In this document: piece after piece, positions 22,927 to 36,354 of the stretch
Numbering within the stretch: position 1 is the first letter of the stretch
Layout: every line of letters begins with the position of its first letter
From: Marinobacter sediminum
Lineage (GTDB): Bacteria > Pseudomonadota > Gammaproteobacteria > Pseudomonadales > Oleiphilaceae
DNA: 64,000 nucleotides
Direction: 5' to 3'
NCBI RefSeq assembly: GCF_016820575.1
Contig: NZ_JAEMQH010000003.1
Location: 310,001-374,000, forward strand
Translations under genes and position numbers: made by a program
Notes under the pieces: model-generated
The model's input: only the letters and a program-made list of their open reading frames with translations
The model's database searches: none
Told to the model about the DNA's origin: nothing

Positions 22927-24552
22927 TTAACCGACGAACATCTTCTTGGCCAGGGGCAGACCTTTCAGGCCACTGACGGCAATGGTCGTCAGCAGGCCAC
23001 CGATCATGGCGCCTACCACGCCGCAGGTCATCACGTCCTGGCCGGTCAGGTACAGGCCCGGGATTCGGGTCTTGGGTTTGAGCCAGTCCTGCTCGAAGCG
23101 GTCCGGGGTGTGGTTCAGGCCATAGATCTCGCCTTTGCTGTAACGGCAGAAGTAATCGGTGGAGAGCGGCGTGGACAGCTCGTAGTAATCCACCTTGCCT
23201 TCCAGGTGCGGAAACTTCTCGTACAGCTTGGCCAGCAAGCGCTGGGCGTAGGCTTCTTTCTCTGCCTCGTAATCCTCACCCCGTTTGCCCCAGGTTTTGT
23301 CCGCCCACTCGGCGTACCACTCATAGGGGCCGGGAGCCACGATTTCGATGGTGGCGCGGCCAGGGTAGCGATCCGCAAAGCTTGGGTCCTTGGCGGACGG
23401 GAAGGAGATGTAGGTCAGCGGGATGTCGGCTTTGTCCGGCGCGGCCATGAACTCTTCAAGGTTCTTTTCGTAGTTGGGGCCGGGGTAGATCCAGTAGTTG
23501 GTTTTCGGCAGCCCCAGGTTCTCGGCGGTGTCCTGCAGGCCGATGTACAAGCAGTTGCTGGCCATGGAGCGTTCTACGGTCTGCAGTTTCTGCTGGTAGA
23601 AATCCTTCTCCGGGGCTGAGTCCGGCAGCAGGGTACCAAAGGTGTTGAATACGCCAGCGTTGCTGATCACCAGCGGTGCCCGCACTTCCTCGCCATCGGC
23701 CATGCGCACGCCCACGGCCTTACCTTTCTCGATCAGAATCTCTTTCACGTCGGCGTAGGTGAACACCTCCCCGCCACTTTGCTGCACCACCGGAATGATG
23801 GTCTTGGCCATCTCGGAAGCACCACCGATGGGGTAGTAACCGCCGTACAGATAATGCCGGGCAATCAGCGCGTGGATGATGAAGCTGGATTCCGCCGGTG
23901 GCAGGCCGTTGTCGCCCCATTGGCCGGCCAGTACCGCAATCAGTTCCTGATTGCTGGTCAGGCTTTCCAAAACTTCCCGGGTAGGTTTGTTCAGAAAATC
24001 CGGCGCGGCGCGGCTGACGATCTTACGCAGCGGGCCGGCGGCCAGATCCGGCAGTACCTTGCCAGCCACCAGGCCCGGCATGGCCTTGGCAACCTGGCGC
24101 AGGTACTTCAAATAGGTATCGATGGCTTTTTCTTCGCCGGGGAAGGCCTGCTTGAGTTCGGCTTTGAACGCTTTCGGGCCCGCCACAAGATCTACGTGTC
24201 GGTCACCCAGGAAAATGCGGTCGTAGCGGTCATCCAGCGGCGCCCATTTCAGTTCACCATCGGTAATGTGATCGAACAGCCGCTTGCTCAGGGTGTGGTC
24301 GGCACCCATGTCGCCAATGTAGTGCACACCCACGTCCCATTCGTAGCCATTGCGGTCGTAGCTGTGGGTGAAACCGCCGGCGGTGTAATGCTGTTCGAAC
24401 ACCACCACCTTCTTCCCCAGCTTGCTCATGCAGGCAGCGGTGGTCAGGCCGCCAATACCGGAGCCGATGACAATGGCGTCGTAGGGGCCGTTCAGGCGGT
24501 TGGCGCGATAACGTCGGCCGACGCGGATGGTACTGGGTTTGGGGCTGCTCAT
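22927..24552 (-). CDS. FAD-dependent oxidoreductase of the RetSat / CrtI-like family
   Basis: A 541-residue flavoprotein. The FAD-binding motif is DAIVIGSGIGGLTTAA (GxGxxG, about 26-35), then VVVFEQHYTAGGFTHSY, typical of all-trans-retinol 13,14-reductase and carotene isomerase/phytoene desaturase relatives. The C-terminal part carries GLYLTGQDVMTCGVVGAM, the second FAD-contacting motif. The likely reaction is reduction or isomerisation of a polyene or isoprenoid double bond, but the substrate is not readable and no carotenoid genes are nearby. It is translationally coupled (4-bp overlap) to the TetR gene upstream, which probably controls it. Confidence 0.85.
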   Translation of the reverse strand: MSSPKPSTIRVGRRYRANRLNGPYDAIVIGSGIGGLTTAACMSKLGKKVVVFEQHYTAGGFTHSYDRNGYEWDVGVHYIGDMGADHTLSKRLFDHITDGELKWAPLDDRYDRIFLGDRHVDLVAGPKAFKAELKQAFPGEEKAIDTYLKYLRQVAKAMPGLVAGKVLPDLAAGPLRKIVSRAAPDFLNKPTREVLESLTSNQELIAVLAGQWGDNGLPPAESSFIIHALIARHYLYGGYYPIGGASEMAKTIIPVVQQSGGEVFTYADVKEILIEKGKAVGVRMADGEEVRAPLVISNAGVFNTFGTLLPDSAPEKDFYQQKLQTVERSMASNCLYIGLQDTAENLGLPKTNYWIYPGPNYEKNLEEFMAAPDKADIPLTYISFPSAKDPSFADRYPGRATIEIVAPGPYEWYAEWADKTWGKRGEDYEAEKEAYAQRLLAKLYEKFPHLEGKVDYYELSTPLSTDYFCRYSKGEIYGLNHTPDRFEQDWLKPKTRIPGLYLTGQDVMTCGVVGAMIGGLLTTIAVSGLKGLPLAKKMFVG

Positions 24553-25175
24553 TGCTCTATTTCCTTATGTGAGGTTGATTCGGAGTCTGACAGGGAACCA
24601 TCCAACAGGAGGCTGAGAACTCCTTCCGCCATGAGTGGTTCCGCCTTGGCGCCAGGCAGGTGTCCGTCAATACTGAGCTGCGCCAGACCGTGTACCAGAG
24701 ACCAGGCGGCGGCCGTCATCAGTGCCACGGGCATGGGTTTCAGGTAACCGACCTGCTGGGCACGGGCAATGGTGTTTTCGAGCACTTTGAAGGCGCCGTG
24801 ACCAGCTTCATCAAGTTTGGGGTGGACACCCTTCGGTAGGACTCGACCACCGAACATCAGGCGGTAAAGGTTGGGCTCATCTTGTGCGAAGCCCACATAG
24901 ACCAGGCCAATATCGATCAGCGCCCGGCGGGGCACCCGTTGATCCACCGCCAACAGTCGTTCTCTGAGTTCCTCGAAGCCAGAGACGGCGAGCGCTGCAA
25001 GCAGGCTCTCCCGATCAGCAAAATGCCGGTACAAGGCTGGGGCGCTTACGCCGAGCTGCTTGGCCAAGGCTCGTAGGCTGATGGCAGTGTCGCCCTGGTC
25101 ACGGATCGTATCCAGCGCAAGCTGATGGGCCTCTTGCCTTAGATCACCGTGGTGGTAGGAAGCGGTTCGTGTCAT
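24549..25175 (-). CDS. TetR/AcrR family transcriptional regulator
   Basis: A 208-residue TetR-type repressor. The N-terminal helix-turn-helix is clear: AISLRALAKQLGVSAPALYRHF (shown partly: LRALAKQLGVSAPALYRHF), then ADRESLLAALA. The C-terminal domain has the WHG-like pattern AAWSLVHGLAQLSIDGHL. It overlaps the RetSat-like oxidoreductase gene by 4 bp, and tandem palindromic repeats sit 18 bp before its start, so an autoregulated repressor of the two-gene operon is likely. The inducer is unknown, possibly the oxidoreductase's lipid substrate. Confidence 0.9.
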   Translation of the reverse strand: MTRTASYHHGDLRQEAHQLALDTIRDQGDTAISLRALAKQLGVSAPALYRHFADRESLLAALAVSGFEELRERLLAVDQRVPRRALIDIGLVYVGFAQDEPNLYRLMFGGRVLPKGVHPKLDEAGHGAFKVLENTIARAQQVGYLKPMPVALMTAAAWSLVHGLAQLSIDGHLPGAKAEPLMAEGVLSLLLDGSLSDSESTSHKEIEQ

Positions 25176-25192
25176 GGGTGTCCGGTGATTAA

Positions 25193-25226
25193 GTTAACGG
25201 TGGTAACATTGTTAACGGTGATAACA
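25193..25226. promoter_or_regulatory. Tandem operator repeats upstream of the TetR gene
   Basis: GTTAACGGTGGTAACA (25193-25208) and GTTAACGGTGATAACA (25211-25226) are direct repeats with an 18-bp period that differ at one position, and each is itself a GTTA..TAAC palindrome. The placement 18-51 bp upstream of the TetR start suggests two adjacent repressor dimers. Confidence 0.75.
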
Positions 25227-25313
25227 TCACATCGGATCAGCCGGTGTCAATGAATTCCTGCCACGTTCAATACGGGTTGTTAGCGGTGCAGAGACCCAAG
25301 GAGATTGTGTTAG

Positions 25314-27109
<1,796 letters not shown>

Positions 27110-27233
27110 AATCCAGGCGACCCGCGGTGGCAGGCCTGATAACTCTATAATAGCCCGGTATCTGTAACCTGTTCATTGATCACGGTCAGGTTTACTTTGG
27201 GTAGGGTAATGCGGCGTCGACGCCAACAGAGTA

Positions 27234-27260
27234 CCTGCGCCGGTGCTGGACCGGCGCAGG
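27234..27260. other. Stem-loop after the liu/acyl-CoA ligase operon
   Basis: CCTGCGCCGG (27234-27243) and CCGGCGCAGG (27251-27260) are a perfect 10-bp inverted repeat, 6 bp downstream of the acyl-CoA synthetase stop on the minus strand. No T-run follows in either direction, so it may act as an mRNA 3' end stabiliser or a weak terminator. Confidence 0.5.
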
Positions 27261-27265
27261 CGCTA

Positions 27266-28954
27266 TCACTTCTTCAGTCCGAGCTCTTCGATGGAGATTT
27301 CCCGCATCTTGAACTTCTGGATCTTGCCCGTGACCGTCATCGGGAACTCGTCCACGAACTTGTAGTTCTTCGGGATCTTGAAGTGGGCGATCTGGCCCTT
27401 GCAGAACTCGATCAGGCCGTCCGCGTCCACGGGATCAGCTTCCGGGCGCAGTTTCACCCAGGCGATCAGTTCCTCACCGTACTTTTCATCGGGAATGCCG
27501 GTGACCTGGACTTCCTCAATGGATGGGTGGGTGTACAGGAATTCCTCGATCTCTTTCGGGTAGATGTTTTCACCGCCGCGGATAACCATGTCTTTGATCC
27601 GGCCCACGATCTGGATATAGCCGTCTTCGTCCATGGTGGCCAGATCGCCTGTGTGCATCCAGCCGGCGTTATCGATGGCTTCCTGGGTTTTCTCGTCGTT
27701 GTTCCAGTACTTCAGCATCACGCTGTAGCCCCGGGTGCACAACTCGCCAATCTCGCCCCGTGGCACCACGTTGCCGGTGCCCGGATCGACAATCTTGGTT
27801 TCCAGGTGGGGCTGAGTGCGGCCCACGGTGGTGACCTGCTTCTCGAATGGATCGAGGGAGCTGGTCTGGGTGGAGACCGGGCTGGTCTCGGTCATGCCGT
27901 AGGCAATCTGAACCTCTTTCATGTTCATCTGGCCGTTGACCTTTTTCATGACCTCGGCTGGGCAGATGGAGCCCGCCATGATGCCAGTGCGCAGGGTTGA
28001 GAGGTCGTAGGTCTCGAACTCCGGATCGGCCAGCTCGGCAATGAACATGGTGGGCACGCCGTAGAGGGCCGTGGCTTTCTCCTGGTGCACCGCCTTCAGC
28101 ACAGACTTGGGTTCGAAGCCTTCATCGGCGTAAATCATGGTGGAGCCGTGGGTAATGCAGCCCAGGTTGCCCATGACCATGCCAAAGCAGTGGTACAGAG
28201 GTACTGGAATCACCAGTCGGTCTTTCTCGGTAAAGCGCTGGCTCTCGGCCACAAAGTACCCGTTGTTCAGGATGTTGTGGTGGGTGAGGGTAGCGCCCTT
28301 GGGGTTGCCGGTGGTGCCGGAGGTGAACTGGATATTGATCGGGTCGTCGAACTGCAGCTGACCCTGAGCCTTGTTCAGCTCCTCCTGGCTGACCTTGCTG
28401 GAGAGCTGCACGAACTCGTTCCAGGTCCACATGCCGTCGTGCTTTTCGGTGTCCAGATTGATTACGGCGCGTAGGTCCTGCAGGCGACGGGCCTTGGTCT
28501 CGCCAGGCTGGCAGGTTTTCAGTTCGGGCGCCAGGTCGTACAGGGTCTTGCGGTAATCGGAGGCCTTGAAGCGGTCGGCGGTGACCAGCACGCTGATGCC
28601 GGCCAGGTTCATGGCGTACTCCAGCTCATGCATGCCGTAGGCCGGGTTGATGTTCACCAGGATGGCACCGACTTTGGCAGTGGCAAACTGGGTAACCGTC
28701 CATTCGTAACGGTTGGGGGACCAGATGCCGACCCGATCGCCACGCTTTACGCCAATGGCCATGAAGGCGCGGGCGGCTTCGTTCACTTTTCCGACGAACT
28801 CTTTGTAGGTCCAGCGGATGTCCTGGTGCAGGCACACCAGGGCTTCGGTGTCGGGGTACTTCTCGGCGGTGCGGTCCAGCATTTCGCCGATGGTCATGCC
28901 CAGCAGCGGCGTTTCAGAGGTGCCACTGGTATAACTTGGAAGAGTCTTGCTCAT
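27266..28954 (-). CDS. AMP-binding acyl-CoA synthetase (ACSF2-like)
   Basis: A 562-residue acid:CoA ligase. The AMP-binding motif is [16 protein letters not shown] (about 197-212), followed by [38 protein letters not shown] and [20 protein letters not shown]; the catalytic lysine is in [13 protein letters not shown]. These features resemble ACSF2/medium-chain ligases found at the end of liu clusters. It should activate a branched or medium-chain acid such as isovalerate or a methyl-branched acid. GGAGG precedes the ATG. It is the last gene of the minus-strand liu operon and differs clearly from the ligase at 13686. Confidence 0.9.
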   Translation of the reverse strand: MSKTLPSYTSGTSETPLLGMTIGEMLDRTAEKYPDTEALVCLHQDIRWTYKEFVGKVNEAARAFMAIGVKRGDRVGIWSPNRYEWTVTQFATAKVGAILVNINPAYGMHELEYAMNLAGISVLVTADRFKASDYRKTLYDLAPELKTCQPGETKARRLQDLRAVINLDTEKHDGMWTWNEFVQLSSKVSQEELNKAQGQLQFDDPINIQFTSGTTGNPKGATLTHHNILNNGYFVAESQRFTEKDRLVIPVPLYHCFGMVMGNLGCITHGSTMIYADEGFEPKSVLKAVHQEKATALYGVPTMFIAELADPEFETYDLSTLRTGIMAGSICPAEVMKKVNGQMNMKEVQIAYGMTETSPVSTQTSSLDPFEKQVTTVGRTQPHLETKIVDPGTGNVVPRGEIGELCTRGYSVMLKYWNNDEKTQEAIDNAGWMHTGDLATMDEDGYIQIVGRIKDMVIRGGENIYPKEIEEFLYTHPSIEEVQVTGIPDEKYGEELIAWVKLRPEADPVDADGLIEFCKGQIAHFKIPKNYKFVDEFPMTVTGKIQKFKMREISIEELGLKK

Positions 28955-29007
28955 TGTCTCTGCCTCCGTTGTTTTTGTAGTCGAGGGCGAGCAGGGCGGT
29001 GATCCTG

Positions 29008-29586
29008 CTAGCGACTCTGGCTGTGATATTCAGTGTTGGGTTGCATATCGCTGGCAATGGCGACGCGATTGGACATGTTGTAGAAGCCGATCAGATTGCT
29101 GATGTCCCAGATCGCGCGGTCGCTGAAACCGGCATCACGCAGGGCCTGAGTGTGCTCTTCAGTGACCGTTGCCGGGGAGCGGGTCAGGTGCGAGGCGAAA
29201 TCCAGCATGGCCCGCTGGCGGTTATCCAGGCGAGCACTGCGATAGTTCATCACCAGGTGCTCTCCCAGCATCGGATCGCCACTGAGCACGCGCACGGCCG
29301 CCCCGTGGGCCACCAGGCAGTAGAAGCACTTGTTCTCGGACGAGACCACCACCGCGATCATTTCCCGTTCCAGCTTGCTGAGCTCGCCTTCGCCCAGCAT
29401 CAGCTCGTTGTACAGGCGGGTGAAGCCTTCAAGCTGCTTGAGGTTCTGGCTGTAGGCGGTCAGCACGTTCGGAATCATGCCGAGCTTTTCCTGGCAGATC
29501 TCGAAGTACTTCTGGGTGTCCTCAGGCATGTCCGCAACATCAGGGATCGGGAGATCCAGGGCTACCACGTTCTTGTTCTGGTTCAT
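29008..29586 (-). CDS. Peroxidase-related enzyme, AhpD/carboxymuconolactone decarboxylase family
   Basis: A 192-residue AhpD-like protein. The redox-type motif is [16 protein letters not shown] (C-x-x-C-x-x-x-H), preceded by [16 protein letters not shown]. The second helical part has [20 protein letters not shown] and the ending [11 protein letters not shown], as in the 'peroxidase-related enzyme' family. It lies within the liu operon between the lyase and the acyl-CoA ligase, with short gaps. The role in leucine catabolism is not known; protection from peroxides made by acyl-CoA oxidation is one possibility. Confidence 0.82.
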   Translation of the reverse strand: MNQNKNVVALDLPIPDVADMPEDTQKYFEICQEKLGMIPNVLTAYSQNLKQLEGFTRLYNELMLGEGELSKLEREMIAVVVSSENKCFYCLVAHGAAVRVLSGDPMLGEHLVMNYRSARLDNRQRAMLDFASHLTRSPATVTEEHTQALRDAGFSDRAIWDISNLIGFYNMSNRVAIASDMQPNTEYHSQSR

Positions 29587-29604
29587 GTCACATCCTTTGT
29601 CGTA

Positions 29605-30510
29605 TTAGCACTGGCCGCCGAGGGCCTGGCCCACTTTGGAGCCGTTGTGGCGGCGAAGCTGGCCGCTGATCCAGTTGCCGGTGGTGACCAGTTTGTTCAG
29701 GTCTACACCCGTCTCAATGCCGAGTCCTTGCAGCAGATACAGCACGTCCTCGGTGGCGACGTTGCCAGAGGCGCCCTTGGCGTAAGGGCAGCCGCCGAGG
29801 CCGGCGACCGAGGCATCGATCACCGCCACGCCTTCTTCCAGCACCGCATACAGGTTGGCCAGGGCCTGGCCGTAGGTGTCGTGGAAGTGGGCGGCCAGTT
29901 TCTCCACCGGAACGTGAGCGGTCACGGCCTCCAGCATGCGTTTCGCTTTCTGGGGGGTGCCCACCCCAATGGTGTCGCCCAGTGAAATCTCGTAGCAGCC
30001 CATATTGGCCAGCGCTTTGGCAACCTTGGCCACCTGCTCGGGGGCGATGTCGCCTTCGTACGGACAACCCAATACGGTGGAGACATAACCGCGTACCGGA
30101 ATGTTGTGCTGCTTGGCCGCTTCCATCACTGGCAGGAAGCGCTCCAGGCTTTCGGCGATGGAGCAGTTGATATTCTTCTGACTGAACGACTCGGAGGCGG
30201 CACCGAACACGGCGACTTCGTCGACACCCGCTGCCAGCGCGTTTTCGAAACCACGCAGGTTGGGGGTGAGCACGGAGTAGCGCACACCGGGTTTGCGCTT
30301 GATGCCGGCCATGACCTTGTCAGCGTCGCCCATCTGGGGCACCCATTTGGGCGATACAAAGCTGGCGGACTCGATGTGGGTTAAGCCACAGTCGGCCAAC
30401 CGATCAATCAAACCAGTCTTGATGCGAGTGGCGATGACCGGGCCGGGTTCGTTCTGCAGCCCGTCCCGCGGGCTCATTTCCACCATCCGAACCTGCGTTG
30501 GAAAGGCCAT
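29605..30510 (-). CDS. liuE: Hydroxymethylglutaryl-CoA lyase
   Basis: A 301-residue TIM-barrel lyase that splits 3-hydroxy-3-methylglutaryl-CoA into acetoacetate and acetyl-CoA, the last step of the leucine pathway. The start [17 protein letters not shown] has the metal/substrate Arg-Asp pair, [14 protein letters not shown] follows, and the signature [19 protein letters not shown] carries the catalytic cysteine loop. The length matches the family. Its ATG overlaps the liuD stop (TAATG), which indicates translational coupling. Confidence 0.95.
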   Translation of the reverse strand: MAFPTQVRMVEMSPRDGLQNEPGPVIATRIKTGLIDRLADCGLTHIESASFVSPKWVPQMGDADKVMAGIKRKPGVRYSVLTPNLRGFENALAAGVDEVAVFGAASESFSQKNINCSIAESLERFLPVMEAAKQHNIPVRGYVSTVLGCPYEGDIAPEQVAKVAKALANMGCYEISLGDTIGVGTPQKAKRMLEAVTAHVPVEKLAAHFHDTYGQALANLYAVLEEGVAVIDASVAGLGGCPYAKGASGNVATEDVLYLLQGLGIETGVDLNKLVTTGNWISGQLRRHNGSKVGQALGGQC

Positions 30511-32504
30511 TACTCTGCTCCTTCTTCCACCACATCAATGGCGATCAGTTCAGCGCCTTCGGCAACCTGGTCGCCTTCGGCAAAGAAAATCTCGCTCACC
30601 ACACCATCGGCCGGAGCCTTGATGGCATGTTCCATTTTCATGGCTTCCATGATCACCAGAGTCTGGCCAGCAGTTACCTTGTCGCCCACCTTGGCCTGCA
30701 CCGCCACAATGGCACCGTTCATCGGCGCTTCCAGGCTGCCTTCGCCGGCCATGTCTTCAAAGCCGTAGGTTTCCCGGTAGACATTGCACTGGAAGGTATC
30801 GCCCTCGTAGAACAGCACCAGCTGGTCGTTGTGCAGGTTGCCGTGGATGCTGATCCGGTGGCCGTTTACCACCGCCTGGAGGAAGTCGTCGTCCAGGCGT
30901 GCGGTCAGGTTGTAGACGCTGTCGCCCACATACACCTGATAGCGATCGTCCCGTTCCAGAATCTTGAGATCGTGGATCTCTTCACCGACCTGCAGTTGCA
31001 GTGGCTGGGCGTATTCGGAGTTCAGGCGCCAGCTGTTGCGACGGCCAAACGGCGACCAGGGGTCGGTGGAGGCCGGCTCGCTGGACTTGCGCGCTTCCAG
31101 GACAAACCCGGCGGCCAGCACCAGGGCTTTGTGAGTGTCGAGCTTCGATTTCGGGAACAGCAGCTCCCGATGGGTATCAATAAAGCCGGTGGTCAGATCC
31201 TGTTCCCGGAACGGCTGGGCGTCGGCCAGGGCGTGCAGGAACCGGATGTTGGTTTTCACGCCGGCGATGCGGTAATTCTCCAGCGCCTGGACCATGCGGT
31301 TGATGGCCTGGTCCCGGGTTTCGTCCCACACGATCAGTTTGGCGATCATGGGGTCGTAATGAATGCTGATGTCGTCGCCTTCGGTGACACCGGTGTCGAC
31401 GCGCACGTGAGCGTTTTCATCCGGGGTGCTCAGGTAACGCAGGTGACCGGTGGCGGGCAGGAAGTCGTGATCCGGGTCTTCGGCGTAGATTCGGGCCTCC
31501 AGCGCGTGGCCGCGGGTTTTCACCTCGGACTGCTGAAGTGGCAGCGGCTCGCCCCAGGCGATTTTCAGCTGCCATTCCACCAGATCCTGGCCGGTGACCA
31601 TTTCGGTAACCGGATGCTCCACCTGCAGGCGGGTATTCATTTCCATGAAGAAGAACGAGCCGTCCACGTCGTACAGGAACTCGACGGTACCGGCGCCCAC
31701 GTAATTGATGGCCTGGGCTGCGCGCACGGCGGCTTCACCCATGGCCTTGCGGGTATCCTCGCTGAGGCCCGGGGCCGGGGCTTCTTCCAGAACTTTCTGG
31801 TGGCGACGCTGCACGGAACAGTCACGTTCGGCCAGGTACACGCCTTTGCCGTCCTGGTCGCAGAACACCTGAATTTCCACGTGACGTGGCTGGGTCAGGT
31901 AGCGCTCGATCAGCATGTCCGGGTTGCCGAAGGCGTTCTTGGCTTCACGCTTGGCGGCGGCCAGGGCATCGTCAAACTCTTCCATGCGTTCTACTACCCG
32001 CATGCCTTTACCGCCGCCACCGGCGACGGCTTTCAGCAGCAGTGGGAAGCCGCACTTTTCTGCTTCGGTGCGCAGGGTTTCCGGGGACTGGTCGTCGCCG
32101 TGATAACCCGGTACCAGCGGTACGCCGGCTTTTTCCATGATGGCCTTGGCGGCCGACTTGGAACCCATGGCCGCGATGGCGGAAGAGGGCGGGCCGATGA
32201 AGACCAGATTGTTGGCTTCACAGGCTTCGGCAAAGCCGGTGTTTTCCGACAGGAAGCCGTAGCCCGGGTGGATAGCCTGGGCGCCGCTTTCCTTGGCGAT
32301 CTCAATGATCTTCTCAGACCGCAGGTAGCTCTCTGAGCTGGGTGCCGGGCCAATGTGGAAGGCTTCGTCGGCCATGGCCACGTGGCGGGCGTTGGCGTCT
32401 GCGTCGGAATAGACCGCGACGCAGCGGATTCCCATGTCGTGGGCCGTCTGTATGATCCGGCAGGCGATTTCGCCCCGGTTGGCGATCAGAATTTTGCTGA
32501 ACAT
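30510..32504 (-). CDS. liuD: Methylcrotonyl-CoA carboxylase, biotin-containing alpha subunit
   Basis: A 664-residue subunit with three parts. A biotin carboxylase domain begins [14 protein letters not shown], with the ATP-grasp glycine loop [12 protein letters not shown] and the catalytic region around [18 protein letters not shown] linker region follows (about 455-580). A C-terminal biotinyl domain has the biotin lysine in MEAMKMEH. It carboxylates biotin and, with liuB, converts 3-methylcrotonyl-CoA to 3-methylglutaconyl-CoA. It starts 1 bp after liuC. Related biotin carboxylases (geranyl-CoA, propionyl-CoA) are possible, but the gene order is that of liu. Confidence 0.95.
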   Translation of the reverse strand: MFSKILIANRGEIACRIIQTAHDMGIRCVAVYSDADANARHVAMADEAFHIGPAPSSESYLRSEKIIEIAKESGAQAIHPGYGFLSENTGFAEACEANNLVFIGPPSSAIAAMGSKSAAKAIMEKAGVPLVPGYHGDDQSPETLRTEAEKCGFPLLLKAVAGGGGKGMRVVERMEEFDDALAAAKREAKNAFGNPDMLIERYLTQPRHVEIQVFCDQDGKGVYLAERDCSVQRRHQKVLEEAPAPGLSEDTRKAMGEAAVRAAQAINYVGAGTVEFLYDVDGSFFFMEMNTRLQVEHPVTEMVTGQDLVEWQLKIAWGEPLPLQQSEVKTRGHALEARIYAEDPDHDFLPATGHLRYLSTPDENAHVRVDTGVTEGDDISIHYDPMIAKLIVWDETRDQAINRMVQALENYRIAGVKTNIRFLHALADAQPFREQDLTTGFIDTHRELLFPKSKLDTHKALVLAAGFVLEARKSSEPASTDPWSPFGRRNSWRLNSEYAQPLQLQVGEEIHDLKILERDDRYQVYVGDSVYNLTARLDDDFLQAVVNGHRISIHGNLHNDQLVLFYEGDTFQCNVYRETYGFEDMAGEGSLEAPMNGAIVAVQAKVGDKVTAGQTLVIMEAMKMEHAIKAPADGVVSEIFFAEGDQVAEGAELIAIDVVEEGAE

Positions 32505-32505
32505 A

Positions 32506-33312
32506 TCAATTGTTCTCCGGAATCCAGTTGGCGCGACGCTTGTTCAGGAAGGCACTCAGCCCTTCCTGTCCCTCTTCTCCCACGCGGATATCGGCAATGC
32601 GATGGGCGGTATCGTCAATCACATCGTCGTCGATCGGTTTGTTGCTGACTGCGAACACCAGGTCCTTGGCCGCCGTCATGGCTTCCGGGCCGTTCTGGGC
32701 CAGTTGCTGAACCATGGCGTCGCATTGGCTTTCCATGGCTTCCACGTCGTCACAAACGATGTGCACCAGGCCGTAATCTTTTGCCTTTCGGGCGGTGAAC
32801 ACTTCGGCTGAAATGAAGTACCGGCGGGCCTGGCGTTCGCCGATGGCACGCACCACATAAGGACTGATCACGGCAGGTATCAGCCCCAGCTTCACTTCGC
32901 TCAGGCAGAAGCTGGCTTTTTCGGTGGCGATGACGATGTCGCAGCAGGCGGCCAGGCCCACGGCACCGCCAAAGGCTGCACCCTGAACCAGACCGATAAC
33001 CGGCTTAGACAGGTGGTTGAGCACGTTCATCAGCCGCGCCAGTTCCCGGGAATCGTCCAGGTTTTCCTGACGGGTGTTGTCGGCCATGCGACGCATCCAG
33101 CCAAGATCCGCACCGGCGGAGAAGTGCTTGCCTTCGGAGCGAAGCACCACAACCTTGGTGTCTGGATCCTGGTTGACCTCGTCCAGCGCGTTGATCAGCT
33201 GCTGGATGATGACGTCGTCAAAGGCGTTGCGTTTGTCCGGGCGGTTCAGCACCACATCGGTGACGCCCTGTGCGCGGCGTTTGATCAGAACCGCATTTTC
33301 TTGTTCTGTCAT
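32506..33312 (-). CDS. liuC: Methylglutaconyl-CoA hydratase
   Basis: A 268-residue crotonase-family protein. The oxyanion-hole motif is FSAGADLGWM (about 66-75) and the second is GAAFGGAVGLAACCD (about 106-120), with the catalytic Glu in LSEVKLGLIPAVISPYV. It should hydrate 3-methylglutaconyl-CoA to HMG-CoA. Its position between liuB and liuD (gaps of 14 and 1 bp) decides the assignment among near-identical hydratases. Confidence 0.93.
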   Translation of the reverse strand: MTEQENAVLIKRRAQGVTDVVLNRPDKRNAFDDVIIQQLINALDEVNQDPDTKVVVLRSEGKHFSAGADLGWMRRMADNTRQENLDDSRELARLMNVLNHLSKPVIGLVQGAAFGGAVGLAACCDIVIATEKASFCLSEVKLGLIPAVISPYVVRAIGERQARRYFISAEVFTARKAKDYGLVHIVCDDVEAMESQCDAMVQQLAQNGPEAMTAAKDLVFAVSNKPIDDDVIDDTAHRIADIRVGEEGQEGLSAFLNKRRANWIPENN

Positions 33313-33326
33313 GACTGATCTCCCGA

Positions 33327-34934
<1,608 letters not shown>

Positions 34935-34947
34935 AGCTTCTTCATCC

Positions 34948-35082
34948 GTGGGCAGTCGGGTTTGCGGGTGGCGCTTTCCGGGAACCGCTACGAGCACATC
35001 CATGTGCGCTTGTCTTCGGCCATCCTTGGCCTACGACATTCCCGGAAAGCCCCACCCACAAACCCTGTCAAACGTGGGCAGT
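34948..35082. repeat. Hairpin element flanked by 10-bp direct repeats (MITE-like)
   Basis: The 25-bp arms 34958-34982 (GGGTTTGCGGGTGG.. GCTTTCCGGG) and 35041-35065 (CCCGGAAAGC.. CCCACAAACCC) match at 22 or more positions and enclose a 58-nt loop that contains a small GCACAT..ATGTGC palindrome. The direct repeat CGTGGGCAGT is found exactly at 34948-34957 and 35073-35082, like a target-site duplication. It lies between liuA and liuB and has no coding capacity. Confidence 0.65.
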
Positions 35083-35096
35083 GGTTTCCGGAACAG

Positions 35097-36263
35097 TTAC
35101 TTGTTCAGAAACAACTCTCGACCGATCAGCATCCGGCGGATTTCCGAGGTGCCCGCGCCGATTTCGTACAGCTTGGCGTCGCGCAGCAGGCGGCCTGTCG
35201 GGTATTCGTTGATGTAACCGTTACCGCCCAGCAGCTGGATGGCGTCCAGCGCCAGTTTAGTGGCCATTTCTGCCGAGTAGAGGATGGCGCCGGCAGCGTC
35301 TTTACGGGTGGTTTCGCCGCGGTCGGCGGACATGGCAACCATGTAGACGTAGGACTTGGCGGTGTTCATCCAGGTGTACATGTCGGCCACTTTGCCCTGA
35401 ACCAGTTCGAACTCGCCGATGGCCTGGCCGAACTGTTTGCGCTCGCGGATGTAGGGCACAGTTACGTCCAGGGCTGCCTGCATGATGCCCAGCGGGCCAC
35501 CGGACAGTACCAGGCGCTCGTAGTCGAGGCCGCTCATTAGTACCTTGGCGCCGTTGCCTTCGCCACCCAGGATGTTTTCCCGGGGTACTTTGCAGTCCTG
35601 GAACACCAGTTCACAGGTGTTGGAGCCGCGCATGCCGAGCTTGTCGAGTTTCTGGTGGCGGCTGAAGCCCGGTGAGTCGTGCTCAACGATGAATGCGGTA
35701 ACGCCGCGTGAGCCGGCAGAGGTATCAGTCTTGGCGTAGATCACGAAGGTGTGGGCATCGGGGCCGTTGGTGATCCACATCTTGTTGCCGTTCAGCACGA
35801 AGTGGTCGCCTTCGTCCCGGGCGGACAGTTTCATGGAGATGACGTCGGAGCCGGCGTTGGGCTCGGACATGGCCAGGGCACCTACGTGTTCGCCGCTAAC
35901 CAGCTTGGGCAGGTATTTCTTCTTTTGTTCTTCGGTACCGTTGCGGTGAATCTGGTTCACACACAGGTTGGAGTGGGCACCGTAAGACAGACCAACAGAG
36001 GCAGAAGCGCGGCTGATTTCTTCCATGGCGATAACGTGCGCCAGGTAACCCATGTCAGAACCGCCGTATTCCTCGGAAACGGTAATACCCAGCAGGCCCA
36101 TGTCGCCCATTTTGCGCCAGAGGTCCATGGGAAACTCGTTCTTGCGGTCGATTTGTTCGGCGCGGGGCGCAATTTCGGCTGCCGCGAAGCCGTTGATCTG
36201 CTCGCGCAGCATGTCCAGGGTTTCACCAAGGCCAAAGTTGAGCTCTGAGTATTGTGATTTCAT
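35097..36263 (-). CDS. liuA: Isovaleryl-CoA dehydrogenase
   Basis: A 388-residue acyl-CoA dehydrogenase that oxidises isovaleryl-CoA to 3-methylcrotonyl-CoA. N-terminal [24 protein letters not shown] segment (quoted in part: [13 protein letters not shown]), [17 protein letters not shown] and the FAD-contact [14 protein letters not shown] are typical. The catalytic Glu of isovaleryl-CoA dehydrogenases is in [13 protein letters not shown], a position that sets this group apart from other acyl-CoA dehydrogenases. The C-terminus has [29 protein letters not shown]. It lies directly after liuR. Confidence 0.95.
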   Translation of the reverse strand: MKSQYSELNFGLGETLDMLREQINGFAAAEIAPRAEQIDRKNEFPMDLWRKMGDMGLLGITVSEEYGGSDMGYLAHVIAMEEISRASASVGLSYGAHSNLCVNQIHRNGTEEQKKKYLPKLVSGEHVGALAMSEPNAGSDVISMKLSARDEGDHFVLNGNKMWITNGPDAHTFVIYAKTDTSAGSRGVTAFIVEHDSPGFSRHQKLDKLGMRGSNTCELVFQDCKVPRENILGGEGNGAKVLMSGLDYERLVLSGGPLGIMQAALDVTVPYIRERKQFGQAIGEFELVQGKVADMYTWMNTAKSYVYMVAMSADRGETTRKDAAGAILYSAEMATKLALDAIQLLGGNGYINEYPTGRLLRDAKLYEIGAGTSEIRRMLIGRELFLNK

Positions 36264-36354
36264 GTTAGTTACCTTTTATAGGATCTCTACTGGCAAATGT
36301 TTCAGGACCGGACAGCTGGGGAGCAGGGCACGCGTTTATCGGGTGTCTTGCCGA

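Noticed and set aside
30498..32336. A 612-codon plus-strand open frame opposite liuD
   Set aside because: It is antisense to a highly conserved carboxylase subunit and its translation has low-complexity, His/Val/Gly-rich composition with no motif, as expected for the complement of a GC-rich gene.
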